From Planctomycetia bacterium (GTDB taxonomy: Bacteria > Planctomycetota > Planctomycetia > Gemmatales > Gemmataceae), in contig SYCV01000233.1 in NCBI GenBank assembly GCA_005786805.1, positions 1-44,159 of the forward strand: 44,159 bases of DNA, read 5' to 3'. The notes below the pieces were generated by a model. That model had not been told where the DNA came from. It saw nothing but the letters and a program-made list of their open reading frames with translations, and did not search any database. The position numbers were made by a program, and so were the translations under genes. The stretch's first letter is position 1. Each line of letters opens with the position of its first letter. Below, one piece after another: positions 25,227-34,142 of the stretch.

Positions 25227-25946
25227 ATGGTAGTTTGCCCTTTTTGTCATTTTAGTAATGAAGATGGTGCTCTTTTTTGCGAACAGTGCAAATCTGATTT
25301 AGCCGGTGTTGAGTCAGGACCTGTTCCCGAAGCTCCCCCAATTCCAGTTGCTGAGGCGCTGGAAGAAGCGGTACCCTTTGCAATAGCAGATGCAGTTGAG
25401 ATTCCACCCGAAGCTCCAGCCATTCCAATTCCTGAGGTTATCGCTGAAGAGGTTGCGCCAGTTCATGTGGCTGAGGCGATTCCGGAATTACCCGAGGTCG
25501 CTCCAGTTGCTGCGCCAATTGCCCCCGAGGTCCCAGCGGTGCCCGAGGTTGTCGCTCCGGCTCCTGTTCCAGTAGCCCCCCCTGCCCCACCATCCTCCGA
25601 TGATCCTTACTTTGTTGATGATTCTGCCAACCCAAGGCTTTTTGTTGTGCGTGGGCAAAAGCCAAAGGTTGAATATCCGATTCTTTCAGGTCTTAACTTT
25701 GTTGGTAGGGCTGATGACAAACCTGTTGATATTGATTTGGAAGACCAGGAAAATCCTGAGCGTGTATGGGCCAGTAGGCAGCATGCTGTCATTGAATTTG
25801 AAAACAACAAGATCACCATTGAGGATCTTAACAGCTCAAATGGAACTTTCTTGAATAGGAACAAGATTTATCCCGGCCAGAAAATGCCTTTGAAAGCCAA
25901 CGACATGATCCAGATTGGTAATATTCAATTGAAGGTCATGGTTTAA
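25227..25946 (+). CDS. Zinc-ribbon FHA-domain protein
   Basis: 239 residues. An N-terminal zinc ribbon (C4, C7, C18, C21) is followed by about 100 residues of Pro/Ala/Val/Glu repeats, likely a flexible spacer. The C-terminal FHA domain (about 140-239) has the phosphothreonine-binding set: G160-R161, S183-R-Q-H186 and N202-SSNGT-207. FHA domains bind pThr peptides, so this protein should read the output of the kinase at 29690-31153. It lies 84 bases downstream of the VWA gene with AGAGGTG upstream of its ATG. Cytoplasmic. Confidence 0.88.
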   Translation: MVVCPFCHFSNEDGALFCEQCKSDLAGVESGPVPEAPPIPVAEALEEAVPFAIADAVEIPPEAPAIPIPEVIAEEVAPVHVAEAIPELPEVAPVAAPIAPEVPAVPEVVAPAPVPVAPPAPPSSDDPYFVDDSANPRLFVVRGQKPKVEYPILSGLNFVGRADDKPVDIDLEDQENPERVWASRQHAVIEFENNKITIEDLNSSNGTFLNRNKIYPGQKMPLKANDMIQIGNIQLKVMV

Positions 25947-26044
25947 TTGCCGCTTGGTAATTGGTGCTCTGGCGCAGTTCGGATAACAACGACTGCGCCA
26001 TTCGTTTGAATCTTCTAGCTTGGTTAGTGTGAGTAATAGTAATC

Positions 26045-28717
26045 ATGATGACTTGCCCCAAGTGTTCAAGAGCCAATCCACAAGAAGCTGTTTATTGTTA
26101 TTTTGATGGATTTGTCCTTGGTGGTGCCGCTGCGGGAACAGGCCCTCTGGCCATCAACAGCCTAAGGTTCCCGAGTCCTTTTGTTTTCATGAGTGGTAGG
26201 TCATGTCTTAATTTTGATGACCTCGCGATAGCCTGTCACGAAGAATCCAAGCCCGCCGCTGACATGTTGAAACAAGGTTTTCTGGAGTCATTTCTCGCAA
26301 GCATCGGGCGAGTTGATTTATCAATGGCTGCCAAGGAAGCTGCGAAGTTTCCTGATGCCTCCAGAGGCTTGGATGAATTACTGGGTAAATTTCCGTCATC
26401 CGTGTTGTCTGAAGCAAGGCTCAATCTTTCCTCGCAGGACATAAATCTTGGGGTTTTAAGCAGGACTGCGAAAAGAGACCTTAAAATCACCATCGAGAAT
26501 GGTGGAATGCGGCTGCTTTATGGTTCGATCACTTCCGATAGTCCATGGCTAGTGATTGGTGATTCTGGGACCGCATCCGTTAAACATTTTCAAACCAAGG
26601 GTGAATTGACGGTACCGCTTCGGATTGTCCCTGAAAAATTAAGGTCCTCTGACAAGCCACTTGTTGCCAAGCTTAAGATTGATTCCTCTGGTGGAAGTTC
26701 GGTGGTGATGGTTCGTGCTGAGGTTCCTGTTGTTCCGTTCCAGTTGGTTCCGCTTTCCGGTGCTGTGTCACCAAAACAAATCGCATCGAAAGCCAAGGCA
26801 AATAGCAAGGAAGCCGCGATTCTCTTTGAAAATGGCTCTGTGGCAAAATGGTATGAAAGTAATGGATGGTCCTATCCTGTCCAAGGGCCAAGTGCGTCCG
26901 GTTTGGGTGCAATTCAGCAGTTTTTTGAGGCTTTGGGCCTAACACCGCCACCCAAGACATTCATCAACCAGACCGTGATTAATCTCGCTGGTGACCCCGG
27001 TCAGGAGTTGGCTTTTGAATTGACTGTTGGCACTGAAGAGAAGAGGCCTGTTTTTGCGCATGGTTTTGCCGACCAGTCCTGGATAACTGCAAAAAACCCA
27101 AGATTGACCGGTAGTAGTGCTGTGCTTGGATTTGTGATTCCTCAAGTGCCTGAGCGTCCTGGGGAATTGTTGGTTTCAAAAATAGTTGTGACATCCAATG
27201 GCAACCAGAAGTTTCTTGTGCAGGTAAATGTGCAGGTTTCAGGGAAATATGTGCCTCCAAGATTCGAACCCTCTCCCGAGTTGGTTTTCACTAAGCAACC
27301 TGAAGTTGTCCCCAATGCGCCTCCCCCAACCGCCATTCCCGAAGCGGATGACACAATCAAGGTTGACCCGAGTTTGAGAAAAGGTGGAAAAGCGACAAAG
27401 TCTTCCGTGCCCCTGGTACATCTTTTGCCGTTTGCTGGGTTGGTATCGTTGATGGTTATTTTGTTGATTGCCGATGCGATTGGAATTGGGAGTGGTGGCA
27501 AGACCGAAAGTGGGACTAGTATTGCAAAAAATGAAAATCCCCAGAGTGGCCTCGGGTACTCATTCGATGTTGATAAGAAATCTGTTTTGAAACTTGATTA
27601 TGGCCACAAACCAAAGGCCAGGAATTTTAGGTTTGGGCTAATTTCCGCTGATAAAAAGGATCCCAAGGACCCCTCGAAAAACCTCAGGCTCACCTTTGAT
27701 CAGGAAGGTGATTCAAACAATACCCGAATTAAAATTGATGACAGGGAATTTTTGTTCGCCCATGCAATGAAAGAGGTTCGGGTTATCGAAGACAAGGAAG
27801 ACACCAAGAGGCGTGCTTGGCGGGTTTCCTGTGATTACCTTATTGGCGGAGAAAGAATAAAGGTGACCCAGTTTATTCAAATTGTGCCGGGTAGTCAGTC
27901 TGGAGATTTGGATACTTGTCTTGTCCGTTATACCGTTGAAAACAAGGGGAAGAACAAACATAAGATCGGTCTCAGAATGATGCTGGATACTTTTATTGGT
28001 GGTGAGGATGGTGTGCCTTTTGTGGTTCCTGGAACAGATGGATTTGTGACAAAATTCACGGAGTTCACGCAGAAAGACATGCCGGACTATATTGAAGCCT
28101 TGGAAAACCAAAATCTTGATAGCCCTGGGGTTATCGCGCACCTTGGGTTAAAGGGATTCCAGCTTCCTGATTGTGAACCGGAGGCTTTGTACAAGCTTTT
28201 ATTGGGTGAAAATCCAGGGAACAAGGAGTTTTCCTATGATGCTGACCCTTCAGAACTTGCACCCAAAAAAGGCAAGGATGGATCCAGGTTTACTGATTCG
28301 GTCGTATTTCTTTATTGGAACGAGAGGGATACTAATCCGGGTGAGGTTAGGGATTTTGTATTTAGTTACGGACTGGGTGAGATTTCTAAGCCAGATGGTA
28401 GTTCTGGTGGAAAACTTTCAGTCACCATTGGGGGTAACACCAACGCTGGAAAATCTTTCACACTCACGGCATTGGTTAAGGATGCGGTCAAGGACCAAAA
28501 GGTTGCCATAGTTTTGCCTGAGGGGGTTAGTCTTGCATCTGGTGAAACCAAGGAAAAGTCAATTGTTGAGGTGGATCGCGCGACTCAGATGTCGCAGGTT
28601 TCCTGGAAAGTCAGCGCATCAAAAGCTGGTGTGTTTTCATTGAAAGTCGCAAGCGGGCAATTTAGTTCGCAGGCCAAAGTCAATATTCGTGAAGCTTCAA
28701 GTAGTTTGTTCAGGTAA
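26045..28717 (+). CDS. Large single-pass zinc-ribbon protein of unknown function
   Basis: 890 residues; I do not recognise a family for the bulk of it. The N-terminus has a zinc-ribbon-like element (C4, C7, C18, then YFDGF), its last cysteine being replaced. About 40-440 is a beta-rich cytoplasmic region with three or more immunoglobulin-like repeats (for example LKITIENGGMRLLYGSI). A membrane helix follows at about 460-482. The C-terminal ~400 residues lie across the membrane and contain a jelly-roll-like domain (SFDVDKKSVLKLDYGHK, then FIGGEDGVPFVVPG, YWNERDTNPGEVRDF) and an Ig-like end. The signalling neighbours suggest a receptor or target that couples an outside event to the kinase. It is the best candidate for the cluster's sensor. 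Confidence 0.85.
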   Translation: MMTCPKCSRANPQEAVYCYFDGFVLGGAAAGTGPLAINSLRFPSPFVFMSGRSCLNFDDLAIACHEESKPAADMLKQGFLESFLASIGRVDLSMAAKEAAKFPDASRGLDELLGKFPSSVLSEARLNLSSQDINLGVLSRTAKRDLKITIENGGMRLLYGSITSDSPWLVIGDSGTASVKHFQTKGELTVPLRIVPEKLRSSDKPLVAKLKIDSSGGSSVVMVRAEVPVVPFQLVPLSGAVSPKQIASKAKANSKEAAILFENGSVAKWYESNGWSYPVQGPSASGLGAIQQFFEALGLTPPPKTFINQTVINLAGDPGQELAFELTVGTEEKRPVFAHGFADQSWITAKNPRLTGSSAVLGFVIPQVPERPGELLVSKIVVTSNGNQKFLVQVNVQVSGKYVPPRFEPSPELVFTKQPEVVPNAPPPTAIPEADDTIKVDPSLRKGGKATKSSVPLVHLLPFAGLVSLMVILLIADAIGIGSGGKTESGTSIAKNENPQSGLGYSFDVDKKSVLKLDYGHKPKARNFRFGLISADKKDPKDPSKNLRLTFDQEGDSNNTRIKIDDREFLFAHAMKEVRVIEDKEDTKRRAWRVSCDYLIGGERIKVTQFIQIVPGSQSGDLDTCLVRYTVENKGKNKHKIGLRMMLDTFIGGEDGVPFVVPGTDGFVTKFTEFTQKDMPDYIEALENQNLDSPGVIAHLGLKGFQLPDCEPEALYKLLLGENPGNKEFSYDADPSELAPKKGKDGSRFTDSVVFLYWNERDTNPGEVRDFVFSYGLGEISKPDGSSGGKLSVTIGGNTNAGKSFTLTALVKDAVKDQKVAIVLPEGVSLASGETKEKSIVEVDRATQMSQVSWKVSASKAGVFSLKVASGQFSSQAKVNIREASSSLFR

Positions 28718-28732
28718 ACGGATCAACGTCCC

Positions 28733-29650
28733 ATGAGTTTTAATTTGTTTCTTTATTATTGTGCGATATTTGGCGCCTACGCGGCGTTAAGCGCGGCTTT
28801 CATTTCCAGGCTCGCCACCCACTCGATCGGATCTGAGCTTGTCCAATCCATAATTGATGGTGCTTTGGTTGGTGCGTTTATTTCCTTTGCTGTCGGGGCT
28901 TTGGATACCATCTGGAGCACGGGAAAATCAGATATCAAGAGGCTTGTTATACGATCCATGGGTGCCGGCTTTGTCGGGGTGTTTGGCGGTGTGCTCGGCG
29001 GGGTGGTTGGATCTCTTATCGTTAAAATTACTGGTGTCCAATTCTTTGTCTTGGCTGGCTGGACCATTTCAGGATTGTTGATTGGTTTGTCACTAGGGTT
29101 GTTTGACCTGGTGTATGCCCTTGCGACAAAATCGACTCCTCCCCATGACAACAAAATCAAAAATGGCCTCATGGGAGGGGCCTTTGGTGGATTTCTTGGT
29201 GGCGCTTTCTTTCTGTTCTTCAAATTAAGCCTGGGTGCCATATTTGGAAGGGAAAATCTGCTTAGTGCAAGTGGGCTGGGTTTTGTTGCCTTGGGCGCTT
29301 CGGTTGGTTTTTTTATAGGTTTAGCCCAGGTCGTGCTCAAGGAGGCTTGGGTCAGAGTCGAGGCGGGTAAGCGGATAGGCAAAGAACTTATTCTATCAAA
29401 GCCTGAAACTTTTTTTGGAAGAGCTGAAACCTGTGATATAGGTTTGTTTGGTGACAATACTATTGAAAAGATTCACGCCAAGGTTCTGATGCAAAAAAAC
29501 CGTTATCTGATTGCAGATGCCGGAAGTGTTTCAGGTACTTTTCTAAACGAACAGAAAGTTACCAAGCCGATGGAACTCAAGGCTGGTGATATGATAAGGC
29601 TGGGAAGTTATATTTTAAGGTTCAACGAGAAACCCGGAAAAAAGAAATAA
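28733..29650 (+). CDS. Multi-pass membrane protein with C-terminal FHA domain
   Basis: 305 residues. Five or six glycine-rich membrane helices (about 3-205, for example GFVGVFGGVLGGVVGSLIVK) precede a cytoplasmic FHA domain (about 215-305). The FHA domain keeps G229-R230 and H248 but has two changes at phosphothreonine contacts: the Ser of SRxH is replaced by Glu (IEKIH) and the Asn of the NG pair by Ser (GSVSGTFLN). It may therefore bind peptides weakly or without phosphate. It starts 15 bases after the 890-residue protein gene, strongly suggesting joint expression. I infer a membrane platform for the module. Confidence 0.85.
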   Translation: MSFNLFLYYCAIFGAYAALSAAFISRLATHSIGSELVQSIIDGALVGAFISFAVGALDTIWSTGKSDIKRLVIRSMGAGFVGVFGGVLGGVVGSLIVKITGVQFFVLAGWTISGLLIGLSLGLFDLVYALATKSTPPHDNKIKNGLMGGAFGGFLGGAFFLFFKLSLGAIFGRENLLSASGLGFVALGASVGFFIGLAQVVLKEAWVRVEAGKRIGKELILSKPETFFGRAETCDIGLFGDNTIEKIHAKVLMQKNRYLIADAGSVSGTFLNEQKVTKPMELKAGDMIRLGSYILRFNEKPGKKK

Positions 29651-29689
29651 GTTCCAGGAGTTCCCGGGTTCAAAAATAAGGTTTAAATC

Positions 29690-31153
29690 ATGCCGATTGT
29701 CTTTGGTTGCCCTAAATGCAATACGAAAATGCAGCTTCCTGATAACGCTGTTGGAAAAAACTTTGGTTGCCCATCGTGCAAGACTCCTTTCACTGTTCCA
29801 GCATCAGCGGCGCCCTCCAGTCCCTCCAATCCTTCGGTTAATGTTGCGGCGACCAATAAGCCGCCTGTTTCACCCGGGTCGAGTCCCGCGGCAGCTCAAC
29901 CTCCTAAATCCGCTCCAAGTCAAGTTGCTTCCAAGCCAGCCGCTGCTGTTAGCGGGCCGGTGAATTGTCCCGCATGTACTGCCCAGCTTCTTCCCGGGGC
30001 GATTTCTTGCATGGATTGTGGCTATCTTTTACAAGCTGAAAGCACATTGGCTGAGGGCGATGGTGTTAGCCCTGCAATTTGCACCAATCCTGTGTGTGGA
30101 GCGGCAAACCCACCTGGGGAAAGAAATTGCCAGCGTTGTGGCCAGGTCCTTCCCTTTGCTGCCGGGCATTTGATTAATAATCGTTATCGAATTGAAAAAC
30201 AATTGGCGATAGGTGGATTCGGTGCGGTTTACCTCGCCACTGACACCAAAGAAGGAAACAGGCCTGTCGCAATCAAGGATATGATCTGTGAAGATCCTGG
30301 AGAATTCGACATCAGGTTGAATTTTTTCAGGCGCGAGGCCGATATCCTTAAATCTTTGAATTCAGTTCCAATTGTTCCGAAAGTTTATGATCTGATTGAA
30401 CAAGGTGAAAGGGCCTATCTAGTGCTTGAATTCATCAAAGGCAAGGATTTGATGAAGATACTTGAGGCAAATAATCATTCGCCCTTTCCCATTGAGAGCG
30501 TTGTAGAGTGGGGCCGGAATATTTGTGATGTGCTTCAGCATATGCACTCCCAGGTCCCACCCTTGGTCCATCGGGATTTGAAGCCAGAAAATGTCATGTT
30601 GCTCGAGGATAAAAAATCAATCAAGATGATCGATTTTGGTACTGCAAGAGATCTGGGGAAAAATCAAAAAGACAGACATGCTGCAAAAACCAAGGTTTAC
30701 ACGGAAGGTTATGCACCATTGGAGCAAATTGCTGGCAAGCCAGAACCCAGAAGCGACCTTTTCGCGCTTGCATGTACTCTTTATCAGTTGGCGACGGGTA
30801 AGGCACCTGAAGGATCGGTGACTGTTCATGAAATCGACCAATTATTGAAGGATTCATCCAACCCTATTCCTGCCCAATCAAAATGGCTGTTTGAGATGAT
30901 CAAGGTCAATTTGAATGAAGACCCAAATGAGCGTTACTATAGCGCGCGTGAAATCAAGGCAGACTTGGAGAAAAAGCAGGTAACCAAGGAAATTCCATGT
31001 CCCAAATGTGCTGCGATGAATAAAGTCCGTCAGCCTTTTTGTGGTAAATGTGCAGAGCCTTTGACGGATTCCACCCCACCTTGTTATTACTGTGGAAAAA
31101 ATAACAGGATGGGAAGCAGATGTTGTATTCATTGCGGCAATCGGCTTCGATAA
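29690..31153 (+). CDS. Ser/Thr protein kinase with five zinc ribbons
   Basis: 487 residues, no membrane segment. Three zinc ribbons precede the kinase (C7/C10 with C27/C30; CPAC/CMDC; CTNPVC/CQRC) and two follow it (CPKC/CGKC; CYYC/CIHC, the last at the C-terminus). The kinase domain (about 165-430) is complete: glycine loop at about 175 (GGFGAVY), AIKD with the ATP lysine, HRDLKPEN with catalytic D296, DFG at 315-317, and YAPLEQ in place of APE. This should be the catalytic driver of the cluster, phosphorylating Thr residues read by the FHA proteins. The dense zinc ribbons suggest metal or redox control, or protein docking (inference). AAGG lies about nine bases upstream of the ATG. Confidence 0.92.
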   Translation: MPIVFGCPKCNTKMQLPDNAVGKNFGCPSCKTPFTVPASAAPSSPSNPSVNVAATNKPPVSPGSSPAAAQPPKSAPSQVASKPAAAVSGPVNCPACTAQLLPGAISCMDCGYLLQAESTLAEGDGVSPAICTNPVCGAANPPGERNCQRCGQVLPFAAGHLINNRYRIEKQLAIGGFGAVYLATDTKEGNRPVAIKDMICEDPGEFDIRLNFFRREADILKSLNSVPIVPKVYDLIEQGERAYLVLEFIKGKDLMKILEANNHSPFPIESVVEWGRNICDVLQHMHSQVPPLVHRDLKPENVMLLEDKKSIKMIDFGTARDLGKNQKDRHAAKTKVYTEGYAPLEQIAGKPEPRSDLFALACTLYQLATGKAPEGSVTVHEIDQLLKDSSNPIPAQSKWLFEMIKVNLNEDPNERYYSAREIKADLEKKQVTKEIPCPKCAAMNKVRQPFCGKCAEPLTDSTPPCYYCGKNNRMGSRCCIHCGNRLR

Positions 31154-31193
31154 ATCAGATACACAAGTTGTTAGAATTTTGAGGTGATTTTTA

Positions 31194-33377
31194 ATGTATA
31201 CCGACCCTTCTTCATCTGGTGCCAACGATCCTAGTGCTGAATTACAGGGTGATGTGCCATTTGCAATGCCGGTTGAAAACATTGAACAATTGGATCAAGA
31301 CTCCATTCCAATGGCATTGCCTGTTGATGTAGAGGCGCTTGCGACCCCGGTGGAGCAAGTTGAATTGCCGGTCCCATCGATACCGGGCAATATGGAGGAT
31401 TTATCCTCACAGGGTGGTCCCAAAGTTGAAACAAAAATTGTTCTATGCAAGGTGTGCGGGGCCCAAAGAATTCCTGAGCATGGTTCCTGTCAAGATTGTG
31501 GTTATTATTTTACCGAGGCTGATCTCGCAGCAGGGCAGGATCCACAGTCCAATATGGGTTCCAGCGTTAATATTTCCGATGTACTGGTTGCGGGTAAATA
31601 CAAGCCTTTAAAGTTGATTAGAGAGTTTGCTGGTGTGAAAGTCCATGAAGGAATCGATGCCTCAGTTTCCGGGGGCACGGTTAATGTCTTGATTTATTCG
31701 CAGGCCGCTGAAGAGGAGAAGAAAGAGGCTGAAAATGCTCCTGTGGATCAGCCGGCTCAAAATGATGAGGCAGATGATTTTTTGCCAAGTTTTGATGATG
31801 CATTGCTCTCCGGGACGAGTGCTATCGAAGTGACCAGCGAAATGCCTAAATTGCTGATGTGGCCAAATTTAGGTTGGCTCAGGTCTACTCTTGATTCGGC
31901 GGGCTCTCCCGGGTTACCTAAAGTGATTTTTGGTGGATTGGAAAATTCGGTTAATTATCTCGTTCTTGAAGTGCCTTCTGGTAAAGACCTATGGCAGGTC
32001 TGGGATGATGAAAACGAAAATGCCAGTGTAAGGTTTAATTATCTTCAAGACTTGGCTCGGGTTTTAATGTCATTGCATGGCGTTGGTGCTTTTCTTGAGT
32101 TTGTTCGTCCTGAAAGCGTCGTGGTTTCTAGTGACGGAAAATTAAAACTCAAAGATGTTCTTGAAATACTTCCTCTTCCTCTACCTCCCGGCAGTCCTGT
32201 TCGCGGAACCCTCTACACACCACCAGAGTTGATGTCGGGCAAAGGATGCACCTCTCCAAAATGTTCTCTCTACAGTTTTGGAGCTTTAATTTATTCCTTG
32301 GAAATGCTTCATCGCGAATTAAGTGAGAATGATTTTGAAAAACCAGGAGTTCCCAAGCCCTTCATTCCAAGATTTCCAGATATTCATCCTGGGTTCGGCA
32401 GACTGATTTCCAAGACATTTCGTGCCGAGGTGTTTGCACGGTTCCCCACAGATGAGGCTGGTCGGGATGATAAAACGGGATTCAGTGAGCTTTTGGCAAC
32501 ACTGGCAACTGTGGGCAGAAGCTTGGATAGGTGCAGGCTTGAAATAGCAAGCTGGACTACAACTGGCATGGTTCGCACGGGTAATGAGGATGCTTTTGCG
32601 CTTATGCATGCCACAGAATCTAGGCAGGATGACCTGACTGATTCAGCATTGGTGTTTTTGGCGGATGGCATGGGTGGTTATGAGGCCGGTGAGATTGCCG
32701 CTGCTATGACGATGCAGATCCTTAGGCAGAATTTAACCTTGCATAAGCAATTTTCACAATTTGCTGGTGGATCGGCTTTTACCAATGACGCAAGCAGTCC
32801 GCCACCAAAGGGAGAGACGCACGGCCCAGCGGATCTTGATATTGAGGCATGTAAACAATTGTTCAAAGCCGCCCTTAAAGAGGCTAACCGGCAGATTTTT
32901 TCCGCATCCCGTGCTCCGGGTAGTAAGAGGCGCGGCATGGGTTGCACGGCTGAAGCAGCTTATATTGATGGAAAAAACTTGGTTGTTGGTCATGTCGGAG
33001 ATAGCAGAGTTTATCATCTTTCCCAGGGTGAGTTGGTACAGGTCACACGGGACCAGACTTTGGTCAACAGGTTGGTGGAGCTTGGAAGTATCACCGCTGA
33101 AGAGGCGGAAGATCACCCAAGAAAAAATGAACTTCAGCAGGCCATAGGTGGTCAACCGGATGTCGAGGTGGGCTTGTATCATTCCAGGCTCCATCCCGGT
33201 GACTGGGTTTTTGTTTGCTCAGATGGATTGACCAATCACATATCAAATGATGATCTCAAGACCATGTTGTTGAACGAGGCGCAATCCGCACAAATGGCTG
33301 CCAGAAGGTTGGTAAATCTTGCTAATATTGAAGGTGCCACAGACAACGCAACCGTGGTTGTTATTCGTTGTACCTAG
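31194..33377 (+). CDS. PP2C phosphatase fused to zinc ribbon and pseudokinase
   Basis: 727 residues. An acidic, Pro-rich N-terminus is followed by a zinc ribbon (CKVC/CQDC, about 86-105). About 130-440 is kinase-like but dead: no catalytic HRD (EFVRPESVVV in its place), no DFG (KLKDV) and no clear ATP lysine, though a TPPEL segment like the APE motif remains. The C-terminal PP2C domain (about 448-727) is complete: TGMVRTGNEDAF, D491 in DGMGG, GHVGDSRVY, D677 in SDGL and D717 in DNATVV. PP2C enzymes remove phosphate from Ser/Thr. GAGGTGA lies just before the ATG, 40 bases after the kinase gene. I infer that the pseudokinase docks the active kinase or its substrates. Confidence 0.92.
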   Translation: MYTDPSSSGANDPSAELQGDVPFAMPVENIEQLDQDSIPMALPVDVEALATPVEQVELPVPSIPGNMEDLSSQGGPKVETKIVLCKVCGAQRIPEHGSCQDCGYYFTEADLAAGQDPQSNMGSSVNISDVLVAGKYKPLKLIREFAGVKVHEGIDASVSGGTVNVLIYSQAAEEEKKEAENAPVDQPAQNDEADDFLPSFDDALLSGTSAIEVTSEMPKLLMWPNLGWLRSTLDSAGSPGLPKVIFGGLENSVNYLVLEVPSGKDLWQVWDDENENASVRFNYLQDLARVLMSLHGVGAFLEFVRPESVVVSSDGKLKLKDVLEILPLPLPPGSPVRGTLYTPPELMSGKGCTSPKCSLYSFGALIYSLEMLHRELSENDFEKPGVPKPFIPRFPDIHPGFGRLISKTFRAEVFARFPTDEAGRDDKTGFSELLATLATVGRSLDRCRLEIASWTTTGMVRTGNEDAFALMHATESRQDDLTDSALVFLADGMGGYEAGEIAAAMTMQILRQNLTLHKQFSQFAGGSAFTNDASSPPPKGETHGPADLDIEACKQLFKAALKEANRQIFSASRAPGSKRRGMGCTAEAAYIDGKNLVVGHVGDSRVYHLSQGELVQVTRDQTLVNRLVELGSITAEEAEDHPRKNELQQAIGGQPDVEVGLYHSRLHPGDWVFVCSDGLTNHISNDDLKTMLLNEAQSAQMAARRLVNLANIEGATDNATVVVIRCT

Positions 33378-33405
33378 TTGAAAACCCATCCGTTGGTTAT
33401 ATTTC

Positions 33406-33451
33406 TTGACAGATACAAACCGTATGGACTATAAATAGACTGATCGGTCTA
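33406..33451 (+). promoter_or_regulatory. Sigma-70-type promoter with overlapping TetR-type operator
   Basis: TTGACA (33406-33411) and TATAAA (33430-33435) are separated by 18 bases. Directly downstream TAGACTGATCGGTCTA (33436-33451) is a near-perfect inverted repeat of the form TAGACYGATCRGTCTA, typical of TetR-family operators, placed at the transcription start. AAACCG (33417-33422) and CGGTTT (33454-33459) form outer half-sites. It lies 20 bases upstream of the TetR gene, so autoregulation of the exporter operon is expected. Confidence 0.85.
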
Positions 33452-33470
33452 AACGGTTTGGGTTTCATTA

Positions 33471-34142
33471 ATGAATCAGCCTCGCATTGATATTTCATTT
33501 ATCCGCAAAGAGCAGATTGTAGATGCTGCTGTTTGCGTGATTTCACAGCAGGGCCTTCAGAATTTCTCGCTATCTGAAATTGAAAAAAAAGCGCGTATGA
33601 GTCGTGGCCAGCTTACTTATTACTTTCCCGCCAAGGAGGATATTCTTCTTGCTGTTTTTGATCGTTTTCTCTTTTTAATGCAGTTGGATTTCCAAGTTCA
33701 GGACAAAAAGACAGGTAAACCTTCAACTGATAAACTCCAGGGCCTTGACCGCATTTGCAGGGTTATTGAAAATGTTCTGGCAAGGCCCGTGGAGGGTGAT
33801 GGGTTTCATGCTTTGCAATATACATTTCTTTCGCAGATTTCCCACAGGTCTGATTTCAGGGCAAGACTCAGCGCACTTTATGAGGAATGGCGATCCAAAT
33901 TGAACGATGACTTGATTCAGGAAATTGGTGCTGATACCGGTTCTCTGGATTTAAGAAATCTTGCGACTTTGATTGAGGCTGTTTTGCACGGTTTATCTAT
34001 TCAAAGGGCGGCAGATCCGGCCGCATTTGATCCGAAAGTCATGATGGGTTTGGTTGTGGATGTGATTCTTACTTATATGAAATCAAAGTTTGGCTTAAAT
34101 AAAAGAATCAAAAAAATAATTTTTGAAGGAGTTAAAACATGA
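33471..34142 (+). CDS. TetR-family transcriptional repressor
   Basis: 223 residues. The N-terminal helix-turn-helix (about 20-65) has the family pattern QIVDAAVCVISQQGLQNFSL, then IEKKARMSRGQLTYYFPAKEDILL. The rest is an all-helical ligand and dimer domain. Its stop codon overlaps the ATG of the adaptor gene (ATGA), placing it first in a five-gene exporter operon. The operator in front indicates autorepression released by a ligand, probably a substrate of the exporter. Confidence 0.93.
   Translation: MNQPRIDISFIRKEQIVDAAVCVISQQGLQNFSLSEIEKKARMSRGQLTYYFPAKEDILLAVFDRFLFLMQLDFQVQDKKTGKPSTDKLQGLDRICRVIENVLARPVEGDGFHALQYTFLSQISHRSDFRARLSALYEEWRSKLNDDLIQEIGADTGSLDLRNLATLIEAVLHGLSIQRAADPAAFDPKVMMGLVVDVILTYMKSKFGLNKRIKKIIFEGVKT

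Noticed and set aside
25320-25600. Pro/Ala/Val/Glu repetition in the FHA protein as a DNA repeat element
   Set aside because: The repetition is at protein level within one gene and reads as a flexible linker; it is not a dispersed or CRISPR-like repeat.
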